Positions 9,214 through 17,051 of a stretch of 64,000 nt of DNA are shown here, in pieces. Each line of letters starts with the position of its first letter. Position 1 is the first letter of the stretch. The notes beneath the pieces were generated by a model, which saw only the letters and a program-made list of their open reading frames with translations, ran no database searches and was not told the origin of the DNA. Position numbers and translations under genes: made by a program. The stretch is from Sorangium aterium (lineage in GTDB: Bacteria; Myxococcota_A; Polyangia; Polyangiales; Polyangiaceae): the NCBI RefSeq assembly GCF_028368935.1, contig NZ_JAQNDK010000002.1, forward strand, positions 372,001 to 436,000. The letters run 5' to 3'.

Positions 9214-10074
9214 ATGACGGATATAGCCAAGGTCGGGACGTTCAAGATGGGCAGTCGCACGGTGAAGCGCTTCGGCTACGGAGCCATGCAGCTCGCCGGG
9301 CCGGGCGTGTTCGGACCGCCGAGAGACCGCGATGCCGCGCTCGCCGTGCTGCGCGAGGCGGTGGAGAGCGGCGTCGATCACATCGACACGAGCGACGTGT
9401 ACGGGCCGCACGTCACGAATCAGATCATCCGCGAGGCGCTGCACCCGTATCCGAGGGATCTGGTGATCGCCACGAAGGTCGGCGCAAAACGCGGCCCACA
9501 GGGATCCTGGGAGCCGGCGTTCGCCGACGAGGACATCACGAGCTCGGTCCACGACAACCTGCGGAATCTCGGCGTCGAAGCGCTCGACGTCGTGAACCTG
9601 CGCATCCTGTTCGACGCGCAGGGAGCCGCGGAAGGCTCGATCGAGGCGCCGCTCTCCGCGCTCATGAAGCTGCAGCGCGAGGGCAAGGTCCGCCACATCG
9701 GTCTCAGCAACGTGACCGCGAAGCAGGTGGAAGAGGGGCGCGCGATGACCGAGATCGTGTGCGTGCAGAACCTGTACAACCTCGCGCACCGGCAGGACGA
9801 CGCGCTGATCGACAGCCTCGCCGCGGCGGGCATCGCGTACGTGCCGTTCTTCCCGCTCGGCGGCTTCTCGCCGCTCCAGTCCTCGACGCTGTCCGACGTC
9901 GCGCGTCGGCTCGGCGCGACGCCGATGCAGGTCGCGCTCGCGTGGCTCCTGCGGCGCTCGCCGAATATCCTTCTCATCCCCGGGACGTCGAGCGTCGAGC
10001 ACCTGCGCGAGAACCTCGCGGCGGCAGATCTCGACTTGCCCGACAATGCGATGAAGGCGCTCGATCGCATCTAG
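9214..10074 (+). CDS. Aldo/keto reductase
   Basis: NAD(P)H-dependent aldo/keto reductase, 286 residues, TIM-barrel fold. Visible family features are the start of the barrel (KRFGYGAMQLAGPGVFGPP), the active-site Asp and Tyr in HIDTSDVYGPH, the catalytic Lys in LVIATKVGAKRG, the segment KVRHIGLSNVTAKQ, and the C-terminal cofactor-binding element IPGTSSVEHLRENLAA. The usual catalytic His position reads Arg (DVVNLRIL), as in the YdbC-like subgroup of oxidoreductases. The gene is divergent from a LysR regulator that probably controls it. The ATG at 9214 is chosen because the reading frame upstream of it overlaps the lysR promoter. The substrate is unknown, but a small carbonyl compound is likely. 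Confidence 0.92.
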   Translation: MTDIAKVGTFKMGSRTVKRFGYGAMQLAGPGVFGPPRDRDAALAVLREAVESGVDHIDTSDVYGPHVTNQIIREALHPYPRDLVIATKVGAKRGPQGSWEPAFADEDITSSVHDNLRNLGVEALDVVNLRILFDAQGAAEGSIEAPLSALMKLQREGKVRHIGLSNVTAKQVEEGRAMTEIVCVQNLYNLAHRQDDALIDSLAAAGIAYVPFFPLGGFSPLQSSTLSDVARRLGATPMQVALAWLLRRSPNILLIPGTSSVEHLRENLAAADLDLPDNAMKALDRI

Positions 10075-10346
10075 GGCGGGGTGCAGCTTCGTTTGTCGGC
10101 TCGAAGCTGCCGGAGGATCATCGCCGACTTCCCATCCGAGCGGGCGGATCCCCCGGTTCAACCTCCGCCGGATTCCAGCAAGACTCGAACTCAAAAATCG
10201 ACATCGGCCCGTGCCCAAGCTGGCTCCCCCACGTTCTTCCTGGGGCGAAGGGGCCGGCGACAACGGCGGGCCGCTTCCGGGGCGCCGCGCTGTATGGGCC
10301 GGCCGGCTCCCCTCCATCCACACGTTGCGAGCTGCAGAGCTGGACC

Positions 10347-10631
10347 ATGCGCAAGACTTATCTCATGGCGTCAATCTTCGTCGCGACCGCGCTCCTCGCG
10401 GCGGGCTGCAAAACGGGGACATGCGCGGATGCCGTCGAGCACGCCGAGGCCTGCGGGGTCGACGGCCTCGAGCTCGAGGACGACCTCGTCGGCTGCTCCG
10501 GACACGAGGAGTGTCGCGCGTCGTGCGTGCTCGACGCGCCCTGCGACGAGATCAAGGCGTCTTTCGCCGGCGGCACGGACCGCAACACGGAGGCCTGGCG
10601 CTGCTACGAGCAGTGCCCCCTCTCTGATTGA
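10347..10631 (+). CDS. Small Cys-rich lipoprotein
   Basis: A 94-residue predicted lipoprotein. The signal peptide MRKTYLMASIFVATALLAAG ends in a lipobox LAAGC, so the mature protein starts with a lipidated Cys. The mature part is acidic and carries about nine further Cys residues in a spaced pattern (GTCADAVEHAEACGVDG, GCSGHEECRASCVLDAPCDE, CYEQC), which suggests a disulfide-stabilised periplasmic or surface domain. It resembles the many short Cys-rich lipoproteins of myxobacteria. I do not recognise a named family. Its nearest same-strand neighbour upstream is the aldo/keto reductase, 272 bases away, so it is probably transcribed independently. Confidence 0.7.
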   Translation: MRKTYLMASIFVATALLAAGCKTGTCADAVEHAEACGVDGLELEDDLVGCSGHEECRASCVLDAPCDEIKASFAGGTDRNTEAWRCYEQCPLSD

Positions 10632-10650
10632 TGGCCACTCTACCGATCGG

Positions 10651-10962
10651 TTGTTTCCGCACTCCTGTCTGCTCGTGGTCATCTCCGCGTTCGGGTTCCT
10701 GCGCCTGCCAGACTTCTTCCTGCGCATGCATCCCCCTGCGCTGGCGTACACCTTCGGCAGCTGGTGCGTGGCGCTGGCAGGCGTCCTCTACTCCTCGATG
10801 ATCGAGTCCCGGCCCGTGCTGCACCCGTGGCTCATCGTCATCATGCTCTCCATCACGGTCCCTGTGACCACGCTGCTCTTGGCACGTGTGGCCCTGTTCC
10901 GCCGCCGTGCCGCGGGAGCGGCCTACGCTCCGCCTCCCCTCACTCCACGCCGCGACTCCTGA
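10651..10962 (+). pseudogene. Remnant of cation/proton antiporter subunit G (MnhG/MrpG-like)
   Basis: The frame reads VISAFGFLRLPDFFLRMHPP, then WLIVIMLSITVPVTTLLLARVALFRRR. The GxLRLPDxxxRMH element and two following hydrophobic helices match subunit G of Mrp/Mnh Na+(K+)/H+ antiporters. The normal first membrane helix is mostly missing and no ATG is available. The only in-frame starts are a TTG at 10651 or a GTG soon after. The rest of the Mrp operon is not nearby. I read it as a stranded 3' portion, consistent with the rearranged character of this region. It ends 13 bases from the convergent universal stress gene. Confidence 0.5.
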
Positions 10963-10975
10963 GGGCGGTTCTGCC

Positions 10976-11941
10976 TCATTCGGGCTCCTCGGCGCACGGC
11001 CGAGCAGGCACGATCAGCACGTCGCTGGCGACCTCACGCAGCACGTCTCCAGCGACCGTTCCGAGGAAGGCGTGAGCGACCCCGGAATAGCCGTGGGTGC
11101 CCAGCACCAGGAGGTCGCTGTCTGCCTTCTTGACTGCCTTCTCGATCACGCGCCGCGCGGAGCCGCATCGGACATGCATCTTCCAGGGCGGCGCCTCCGC
11201 TGGCCGCACCTTCGCCCGCGCAAGCGAGGCAGCGAGCAGCTTCACGAGCTGCTGTGTAGCTGCTTGCTCGAGCTCACTGCGCATTGCCTCTGCGCCCTCC
11301 TCCGGGAGGCTGCGATAGATGGCTCCGCGATAGGGAGTGTCGAATGCATGGATCACCATGACCCGCGGCCGCGGGGTCGGAATCAGCCGGAGCATCAGAG
11401 CGAGCACATCCGTGGATCCTTGCTCGGGATCGAGGGCGACCGCGGGCCGGCTGTACGCCGCGCGAGGAGCCAGCCGAACCGCCAGGACCGGGAGCTGCCC
11501 GCGACGGATGACACGCTCCGCGGTCGAGCCGAGAAAGATGTCCCGGAGCGCGCGGCTGCCGCCGCGACCCATGACGATGAGCTCGGCCGTCGTCGAGGTC
11601 GCGCAGCCCGCGATCTCCGCGGCCGGGGTGCCGACCTTCACCACCGGCTCGACGTCGACGCCTTCGGGCAGCGATCTTGCGAGGTGCCGCGCTTCGTTCA
11701 CGAGTGATTTCCTGGCGTCCTGCTCGGCGCGTTCCTGGGCCTTGGCGGGGAGGTTGCCGGGAACGACGTGAAGCAGCGTGACGCGAGCTCCATCGGCCAG
11801 AGGTAGAAGTGCAACTCGGCCGAGGACGCGGTCCGCAATGGCCGTCAGATCGACGGGGACGAGCAGCGAATGGAAGCGCCCGGCCTCGTCCGTCTCGGGC
11901 TGCCCGTTGCCTGCCCCAGGGTTCTTCAGACTCTCGGTCAT
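10976..11941 (-). CDS. Tandem-domain universal stress protein
   Basis: A 321-residue protein with two UspA domains. The first (residues about 20-155: FHSLLVPVDLT, ELIVMGRGGSRALRDIFLGS, TAERVIRRGQLPVLAV) has the ATP-binding G-2x-G-9x-G-S/T pattern. The second (about 165-315: RVMVIHAFDT, DLLVLGTHGYSGVAHAFLGT, VAGDVLREVASDVLIVPA) is also recognisable. Such proteins bind ATP or AMP and act in survival under oxygen limitation, NO or starvation. It ends 13 bases from the convergent antiporter remnant. Its 5' side is 46 bases from the left edge of NOR duplication copy B, so its promoter may have been touched by the rearrangement. Confidence 0.92.
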   Translation of the reverse strand: MTESLKNPGAGNGQPETDEAGRFHSLLVPVDLTAIADRVLGRVALLPLADGARVTLLHVVPGNLPAKAQERAEQDARKSLVNEARHLARSLPEGVDVEPVVKVGTPAAEIAGCATSTTAELIVMGRGGSRALRDIFLGSTAERVIRRGQLPVLAVRLAPRAAYSRPAVALDPEQGSTDVLALMLRLIPTPRPRVMVIHAFDTPYRGAIYRSLPEEGAEAMRSELEQAATQQLVKLLAASLARAKVRPAEAPPWKMHVRCGSARRVIEKAVKKADSDLLVLGTHGYSGVAHAFLGTVAGDVLREVASDVLIVPARPCAEEPE

Positions 11942-12012
11942 CGTGTGGCCTCCTCTCCATGAAGCAGGTCCCTTTTCGGAGAACGCCCTCCACCGCGCCT
12001 GGAACAGCCGCT

Positions 12013-12324
12013 CTAGGCGCGACGACCGCCTCGGGTGAACGCGGCCAGGCCCCTGGCGAGCGCCCTCGTCACGAGCGCCGCGGCGAGGCCAAGGATCCCG
12101 AGATCAGCGAGGCCGTGGTTCCGCAGCGCGACCGCCCCGACGATGCAATCGCCCACGAGCAGGACCACGAGCGAAAGGCCGAGGTGAAACCGGCGCGCGT
12201 CGTCGTGCGGCCACCCGGGCGCGGGCTCGGCCCTGGCTCCTCCGAAGGCCCGGATCCCGGCGGCGATCCCCAGGAGAAGCACCGCATACCCGGCGCCGAG
12301 CAGCGCCTCCAGCGCGACGCTCAC
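12013..12324 (-). CDS. Small membrane protein coupled to nitric oxide reductase
   Basis: A 103-residue protein starting at a GTG that overlaps the NOR stop codon (GTGA), which is strong evidence for translational coupling. It has three hydrophobic stretches: ALEALLGAGYAVLLLGIAAG, GLSLVVLLVGDCIVGAVAL and LGILGLAAALVTRAL. There is no recognised domain. Its position directly behind the single-subunit NOR suggests an accessory or assembly role. In the damaged duplicate the same coding sequence has been fused in frame to the truncated NOR. Confidence 0.7.
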   Translation of the reverse strand: MSVALEALLGAGYAVLLLGIAAGIRAFGGARAEPAPGWPHDDARRFHLGLSLVVLLVGDCIVGAVALRNHGLADLGILGLAAALVTRALARGLAAFTRGGRRA

Positions 12325-14651
12325 GAGAGCTCGCCCTGCCCCGCGCCCGAGGGCGCTGCCCTCCCGGCGCTGTCGGGCGGCGCCTCGATCTCGGTGAAGA
12401 GGTTGTCCTGGGCCTCCGGCCCCGCGAGCTGCGGGACGCGATGGCGAACGCCGCGGTAGGCGAGGAGGAGGAGCGGCAGGGTGCCGCCGAGGATGAAGAG
12501 CACATCGCCCGGCAGGCGTATCCACTCCATGAGGCGGTTCGTCGGGTTCGTCAGGTACTGGAGCTCTCGAGCCTCGAAATACCCGTAGCTCACCGCGTGG
12601 TGGAGCTGCATGAGCCCGAGCGGGAACAGCGTGGCAAAGACCATCCACGCGAGCCCGACGTTCAGCGACCAGAAGCTGATCTTGGCCGCCCTGTCGGACC
12701 ATTGCGCGGCGGGCATCAGGTAGCGCAGCGCGAAGAGCGCGAGCCCGGCGGCCAGCATGCCATAGACGCCCATCATCGAGGCGTGCCCGTGGTTGGCGGT
12801 CAGCGCGGTGCCGATCTCGTAATAGGACACGATGGGCAAGTTGATCAGGAACCCGAAGATCCCGGCCCCCAGGAAGTTCCAGAACCCCACGGCCACCAGG
12901 AACATGATCGCCCAGCGATGCGGGAAGGGCTTCGTCGACCGTTCGCCTTGCACGATCCCCAGGCGGAGGAAGGTCCACGCCTCCACCGTGAGGAAGGTCA
13001 ACGGGATCACCTCTGCGGCCGAGAAGAAGGCGCCGAGCGCCATGTGCTCCACGGGCGTGCCGGAGAAGTACAGATGGTGCATGGTGCCGATCACCCCGCC
13101 TGCCGAATAGAGGATGATCTCCAGGTAGATGAGCCGCAGCGCGATCGCCTCGGCCACCACCCCCAGCAGGACGAAGAGATAGGCCACCATGAGCGTGGTG
13201 AACAGCTCGAGGAAGTCCTCCACCCAGAGGTGCACCACCCAGAAGCGCCAGAAGTCGGTGCTCGTGAAGTTTGCCCGCGGGTGCGCGAGGAGGCCCACGG
13301 CGTAGAAGGCCGGGATGGCCAGCGCGGCGAAGAAGAAGAGCCAGGGCATGTTGCCCCGGTGCTCGACGGCGAGCCGACCCCGGAGCACGCGGAAGAGCAG
13401 CGCCACCCAGGAGAACAGGCCGAGCGTCAGGAGCACCTGCCAGAAGCGGCCCAGATCGAGGTACTCGAACCCTTGGAGCGCGAACCAGATGCTGTCCGAC
13501 GCGCCGTGGATGGCGAGGAGCTCGCCGAGGAGGCTTCCCGCGACGACGATGACGAGCGCCCCGAGCAGACCATAGGCGAGCCAGCTCTGGCCTCTCGGCT
13601 CGCGCCCGCTGATCATGGGCGCGATGAAGATGCCCGCGCCGAGATAGGAGACCGCGACCCAGAAGATGGCGAGCTGCAGGTGCCACGTGCGCACCAGGTT
13701 GAAGGGGAAGGCGCCGGCCAGGTTGATGCCGAAGAAGCTGGACAGCTCGGCGCGATAATGCTGCGTGGCGCCTCCGAGGACGGACTGGAGGGCGAACAGC
13801 AATGCCATGACCAGGAAGAACCACGCCGTCGCGCGCTGGGCTGGGGTCAAGGCGACCTCGCCCGGCTGGCGAAAGCTGAGCCGGTGCCCTTCCCGCCCGT
13901 GCCAACCGAGGAAGCGCCATCGCCCGAAGACCGCGAAGAGCAAGCCGATCCCGCCGAGGAGCGCGATGAGCGAGAGCACGCTCCATACCACCAGCTCGCC
14001 CGTGGGCTGGTTCCGGACGAGCGGCTCTGGAGGCCAGTTGTTGGTGTACGAGTAGGCCTCTCCGGGTCGCTCCGCCGCGGCGGTCCAGGCCGTCCAGGCG
14101 AAGAACGAGGTGAGCTGCGAGAGCTCGCGCGCGTCCGAGAAGAGGCCGGAGCGCAGGCCGTGCTTGCCGCTGGGCTGGGCGAAGAAGCGGCGATAGTGAT
14201 CCTTCAGCAGCTCGAAGGCCTCTGCCTGGGCGTCGGTGAAGACCAGCGTCCCTGTCGCGGGATCATAGCGGTTTCGACGAAAATCGCCGACGGTGCGCGC
14301 GAGCGCCTCCGCCGAGCCCGCGCCGCCGTATCGAGAGGCGGCGTGGGAGGCGGCCCGACGGAGGTAATCGGCGGTGAAATCCGGGCCGAGGTAGGCGCCG
14401 TGGCCGAAGACGGATCCGTATTCCATGAGCCCGTTGCGCAGGAACAGCTCCTGACCCGTGAGCACGTCGTCGCCCGTGAACAGAATGCGGCCCGCAGGGT
14501 CGACCACCCGGGCGGGGATGGGTGGCTGTGCCGCGTAGGTGCGGTAGGCGAGCAGGCCGAGCACGAAGAACCCGAGCAGGAAGACGAGGGCCGTCGCCTG
14601 GACCCAGCCGCGCGAGATGAGGAGGTTTCGCCGTTCGGAGGAGCGCGCCAT
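12321..14651 (-). CDS. norZ: Quinol-dependent nitric oxide reductase (qNOR, single subunit)
   Basis: Inner-membrane enzyme reducing 2 NO to N2O with electrons from quinol. 776 residues, the usual qNOR length, and longer than the roughly 450-residue NorB of cNOR. An N-terminal helix (residues about 15-35) and a roughly 200-residue periplasmic domain (GQELFLRNGLMEYGSVFGHG) take the place of NorC. The haem-copper oxidase-like core follows. Metal ligands are TWHLQ (low-spin haem), HLWVEDFLE (FeB His plus the Glu that replaces the oxidase pattern), MHHLYF (FeB) and NHGHASM (haems). The start is set at MARSSERR because a match with the duplicate continues upstream of it as non-coding. Coupled to a small membrane protein. 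Likely role: NO detoxification or partial denitrification. Confidence 0.93.
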   Translation of the reverse strand: MARSSERRNLLISRGWVQATALVFLLGFFVLGLLAYRTYAAQPPIPARVVDPAGRILFTGDDVLTGQELFLRNGLMEYGSVFGHGAYLGPDFTADYLRRAASHAASRYGGAGSAEALARTVGDFRRNRYDPATGTLVFTDAQAEAFELLKDHYRRFFAQPSGKHGLRSGLFSDARELSQLTSFFAWTAWTAAAERPGEAYSYTNNWPPEPLVRNQPTGELVVWSVLSLIALLGGIGLLFAVFGRWRFLGWHGREGHRLSFRQPGEVALTPAQRATAWFFLVMALLFALQSVLGGATQHYRAELSSFFGINLAGAFPFNLVRTWHLQLAIFWVAVSYLGAGIFIAPMISGREPRGQSWLAYGLLGALVIVVAGSLLGELLAIHGASDSIWFALQGFEYLDLGRFWQVLLTLGLFSWVALLFRVLRGRLAVEHRGNMPWLFFFAALAIPAFYAVGLLAHPRANFTSTDFWRFWVVHLWVEDFLELFTTLMVAYLFVLLGVVAEAIALRLIYLEIILYSAGGVIGTMHHLYFSGTPVEHMALGAFFSAAEVIPLTFLTVEAWTFLRLGIVQGERSTKPFPHRWAIMFLVAVGFWNFLGAGIFGFLINLPIVSYYEIGTALTANHGHASMMGVYGMLAAGLALFALRYLMPAAQWSDRAAKISFWSLNVGLAWMVFATLFPLGLMQLHHAVSYGYFEARELQYLTNPTNRLMEWIRLPGDVLFILGGTLPLLLLAYRGVRHRVPQLAGPEAQDNLFTEIEAPPDSAGRAAPSGAGQGELS

Positions 14652-14873
14652 GGGAATGCCGGGAGCAAGCCGAGGAGGGCTCACCCCTTCTCCGAGATGA
14701 CGACCGAGGAGGCTGCGTTGCGCGGCGTTCGTGCCGGGTACGATGACCTGGATGAGGAAGCGGGGGTCTTTCCGCGGACTCCTCGTGGCCGCTGCCGGCG
14801 AGCTCGTGCTCGAGGTTGGGCGGCGTTCGGCGCGCCTGGAGCTCGGCCGCGAGGGCCGGGATCGCGTACGCCG

Positions 14874-15761
14874 CTATGCGCGCGCGAAGTAGGTGCCGTG
14901 CTCGAGGTCGGCGAGCAGCCCCGCCTTCTCGGGCTTCCAGCCGAACCGCGCCTGCGTGAGCGCGCTCGACGCGGGGGTGTCGAGCGCGAAGAACCCGCCG
15001 AGCCAGCCGAAGTGCTCCTTGGGGACCGACTCGACAGGCACGCCGAGCTTGCGGCCGATCACGCCGGCGATGTCGCGGGTCGGGATGCCCTCGTCGCCGA
15101 TCGCGTGGAGTCGCGCGCCGGCCGGCGCCTTCTCGAGCGCGAGGACGAACAGCCGCGCGGCGTCGCGCCGATGCACCGCGGGCCACCGGTTCTCGCCGCC
15201 GCCGACGTACCCGGAGCGCCCGGTCTTGCGCGCGATCTCGATCAGCATCGGGACGAACCCGTGGTCGCCGTCATCGTGGACCGATGGCGGCAGCCGCAGC
15301 GAGGACACGCGCACGCCGCGGCTCGCGAACGAGAGGGCGAGCTGCTCGGAGGCGGCCCGCAGGCCGCCGGCCGACGCGTCGGGCGCCTCGTCCTCGCTGG
15401 CGACCCGGCCCGGCGCGAAGCGCGCGATGCCGGAGGCGATGACGAGCGGGCGTCCGGAGCCGGCGAGCGCGCCGCCGAGCGCCTCGATCGCGCCGCGGTC
15501 CTTCTCGCAGTTACCGGCGTAGTCGGTGAAGTCGTCGTGCGAGAACGCGCAGTGGATCACCCCGTCGCACGCGGCGGCGCCGCGGCGCAGGCTATCGAGA
15601 TCCGTGAGCGAGCCGCGGTGCACGTCGACGCCGGCGGCGGCGAGCCTCTCGGCGGACGCGTCCGAGCGCGCGAGACCGACCACGCGGTGGCCGGCGCGGG
15701 CGAGCTCGGGGACGATGGAAGATCCGATGAAGCCGCTGGCTCCCGTGAGGAAGATGCGCAT
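14874..15761 (-). CDS. SDR-family NAD(P)-dependent epimerase/dehydratase-like oxidoreductase
   Basis: A 295-residue extended short-chain dehydrogenase. The Rossmann dinucleotide-binding motif TGASGFIGSSIVPEL is at residues 6-20, and the adenine-pocket element RGSLTDLDSL and CDGVIHCAF follow. The usual YxxxK catalytic pair is not evident: the region reads SGIARFAPGR and ASEQLALSFA, so activity is uncertain. The C-terminal half (RLPPSVHDDGDHGFVPMLIE, NRWPAVHRRDAARLFVLAL) is typical of NAD-dependent epimerase-like proteins annotated in many soil bacteria. It is divergent from an AraC regulator with 111 bases between the starts, suggesting that regulator controls it. Confidence 0.9.
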   Translation of the reverse strand: MRIFLTGASGFIGSSIVPELARAGHRVVGLARSDASAERLAAAGVDVHRGSLTDLDSLRRGAAACDGVIHCAFSHDDFTDYAGNCEKDRGAIEALGGALAGSGRPLVIASGIARFAPGRVASEDEAPDASAGGLRAASEQLALSFASRGVRVSSLRLPPSVHDDGDHGFVPMLIEIARKTGRSGYVGGGENRWPAVHRRDAARLFVLALEKAPAGARLHAIGDEGIPTRDIAGVIGRKLGVPVESVPKEHFGWLGGFFALDTPASSALTQARFGWKPEKAGLLADLEHGTYFARA

Positions 15762-15872
15762 AGGAAACCTCTCCTTGGTTCGCGATCCACCATGGCACCG
15801 CCGCGGCAACCGCGAAATACACGGCCGTCTCCAGTTCTTGCCCGATCGTCTACGCGGGGCTAGGCTGCCACC

Positions 15873-16781
15873 GTGATCCCCGGGAGCGACGAGCTGAAGA
15901 ACCTCATCTCGCGCTGGTGCCCCAGCGACGGCGTGCACGCCTCGCCGGTGCCCGGGATTTCTTGCATCAAAGTCTCGCGCCCGCAGCAACGCGCGAAGCG
16001 GCACTGGCGCGCGTCGTTCTGCATCGTCGTGCAGGGCACGAAGGAGATCCTGCTCGAGCGGCAGGTCTTTCGCGAGCGGGAGCCGCACTACATCGTCAGT
16101 CCCATCGACCTGCCCGTGACGAGCCGGGTGATGGGCGTGTCGCCGGCGCAGCCGCTTCTGGGCCTGAAGATGGACTTCGACGCGGCGCTGCTGCGCGAGG
16201 TCGCGGCGCAGCTCGACGGCGCGCGGCCGGACGGCCTCGAGAACCCGGGGCGCGCGATCTTCATCGGCAAGGCGAGCGACCGTATGCTCGACGCCGCGGT
16301 CCGGCTGGGCGCGCTGCTCGCGACGCCCGACGACGCGGCCGTGCTCGCGCCGCTCGTGAGGAAGGAGCTGACCTTTCACCTGCTGAAAGGCCCCGACGGC
16401 CCGGCGATCCGCCAGCTCGTGCGCGCGGGCAGCCAGGCGCACCGCATCGCCGAGGCGGTCTATCACCTGCAGGCGTCGCTCGACGAGGACGTCGACATCG
16501 CCGCGCTCGCGCGCGCCGCAGGGATGAGCCGGGCGGCGTTCTTCAAGCGGTTCAAGGAGGCCACCGCCATGAGCCCGCTGCAGTACCAGAAGCGCCTGCG
16601 CCTGCTCGAGGCGCGCCGCCTGATGGTCGAAGAGGGCGCGGGCGCCGAGGTCTCGGCGTTCCAGGTCGGCTACACGAGCGCCTCGCAGTTCAGCCGCGAG
16701 TATTCGCGCATGTTCGGCAACTCGCCGCTGCGCGATGCCCGCGCGCTGAAGCAGAAGGCCGCGGTCGTCCAGGACATGTAG
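15873..16781 (+). CDS. AraC-family transcriptional regulator
   Basis: 302 residues with a GTG start. The N-terminal ligand-binding domain of the AraC N type (residues 20-190, e.g. FCIVVQGTKEILLERQVFRE) is followed by two C-terminal helix-turn-helix motifs: DIAALARAAGMSRAAFFKRF and AFQVGYTSASQFSREYSRMF. This is the architecture of regulators related to YqhC and to proteins controlling aldehyde or quinone reductases. The divergent SDR oxidoreductase is its likely target. The 270 bases after its stop, before the next gene, hold nothing that I recognise. Confidence 0.92.
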   Translation: MIPGSDELKNLISRWCPSDGVHASPVPGISCIKVSRPQQRAKRHWRASFCIVVQGTKEILLERQVFREREPHYIVSPIDLPVTSRVMGVSPAQPLLGLKMDFDAALLREVAAQLDGARPDGLENPGRAIFIGKASDRMLDAAVRLGALLATPDDAAVLAPLVRKELTFHLLKGPDGPAIRQLVRAGSQAHRIAEAVYHLQASLDEDVDIAALARAAGMSRAAFFKRFKEATAMSPLQYQKRLRLLEARRLMVEEGAGAEVSAFQVGYTSASQFSREYSRMFGNSPLRDARALKQKAAVVQDM

Positions 16782-17051
16782 TCCGGCCGCTGCCATCGAC
16801 GTCCTTCGTTCCCGCTCCCCCATCCCGCCCCCGTGGCCGCCTCGATCTGAAAGATCGAGCTCGCCAAGAAACCGCTCGGCGCCTTCGCCGTAGGACTGGG
16901 CACCGCTCGACACGAGCGCGGCGATGCGTCGAACGCCGAAGCATGCGGCCGTATCCGGACACGGGCTCGCCCGTGGACGCCGCACGACGGTGGCAATGCG
17001 CGGATGGTGCGTCGCGGACAGCGCAAACCATCAGAGAATGGAGAGGCAGCT

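Larger units (their letters stand above)
11988..14812 (-). repeat. Direct repeat copy B (intact nitric oxide reductase locus)
   Basis: The complete version of the block also found at 5638-8030. It carries the small membrane protein gene, the quinol NOR gene and about 160 bases of upstream DNA. The left edge is near CTCCACCGCGCCTGGAACAG. No transposase or clear terminal inverted repeats are seen at either end, so simple segmental duplication is more likely than transposition. Confidence 0.9.

Noticed and set aside
10125-10225. Possible tRNA remnant (GAGTTCGAGTC on the minus strand)
   Set aside because: The T-loop-like string has no matching acceptor stem, D-arm or anticodon arm.
12441-15863. 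Plus-strand frame of 1140 codons
   Set aside because: Antisense shadow of the intact NOR and SDR genes.
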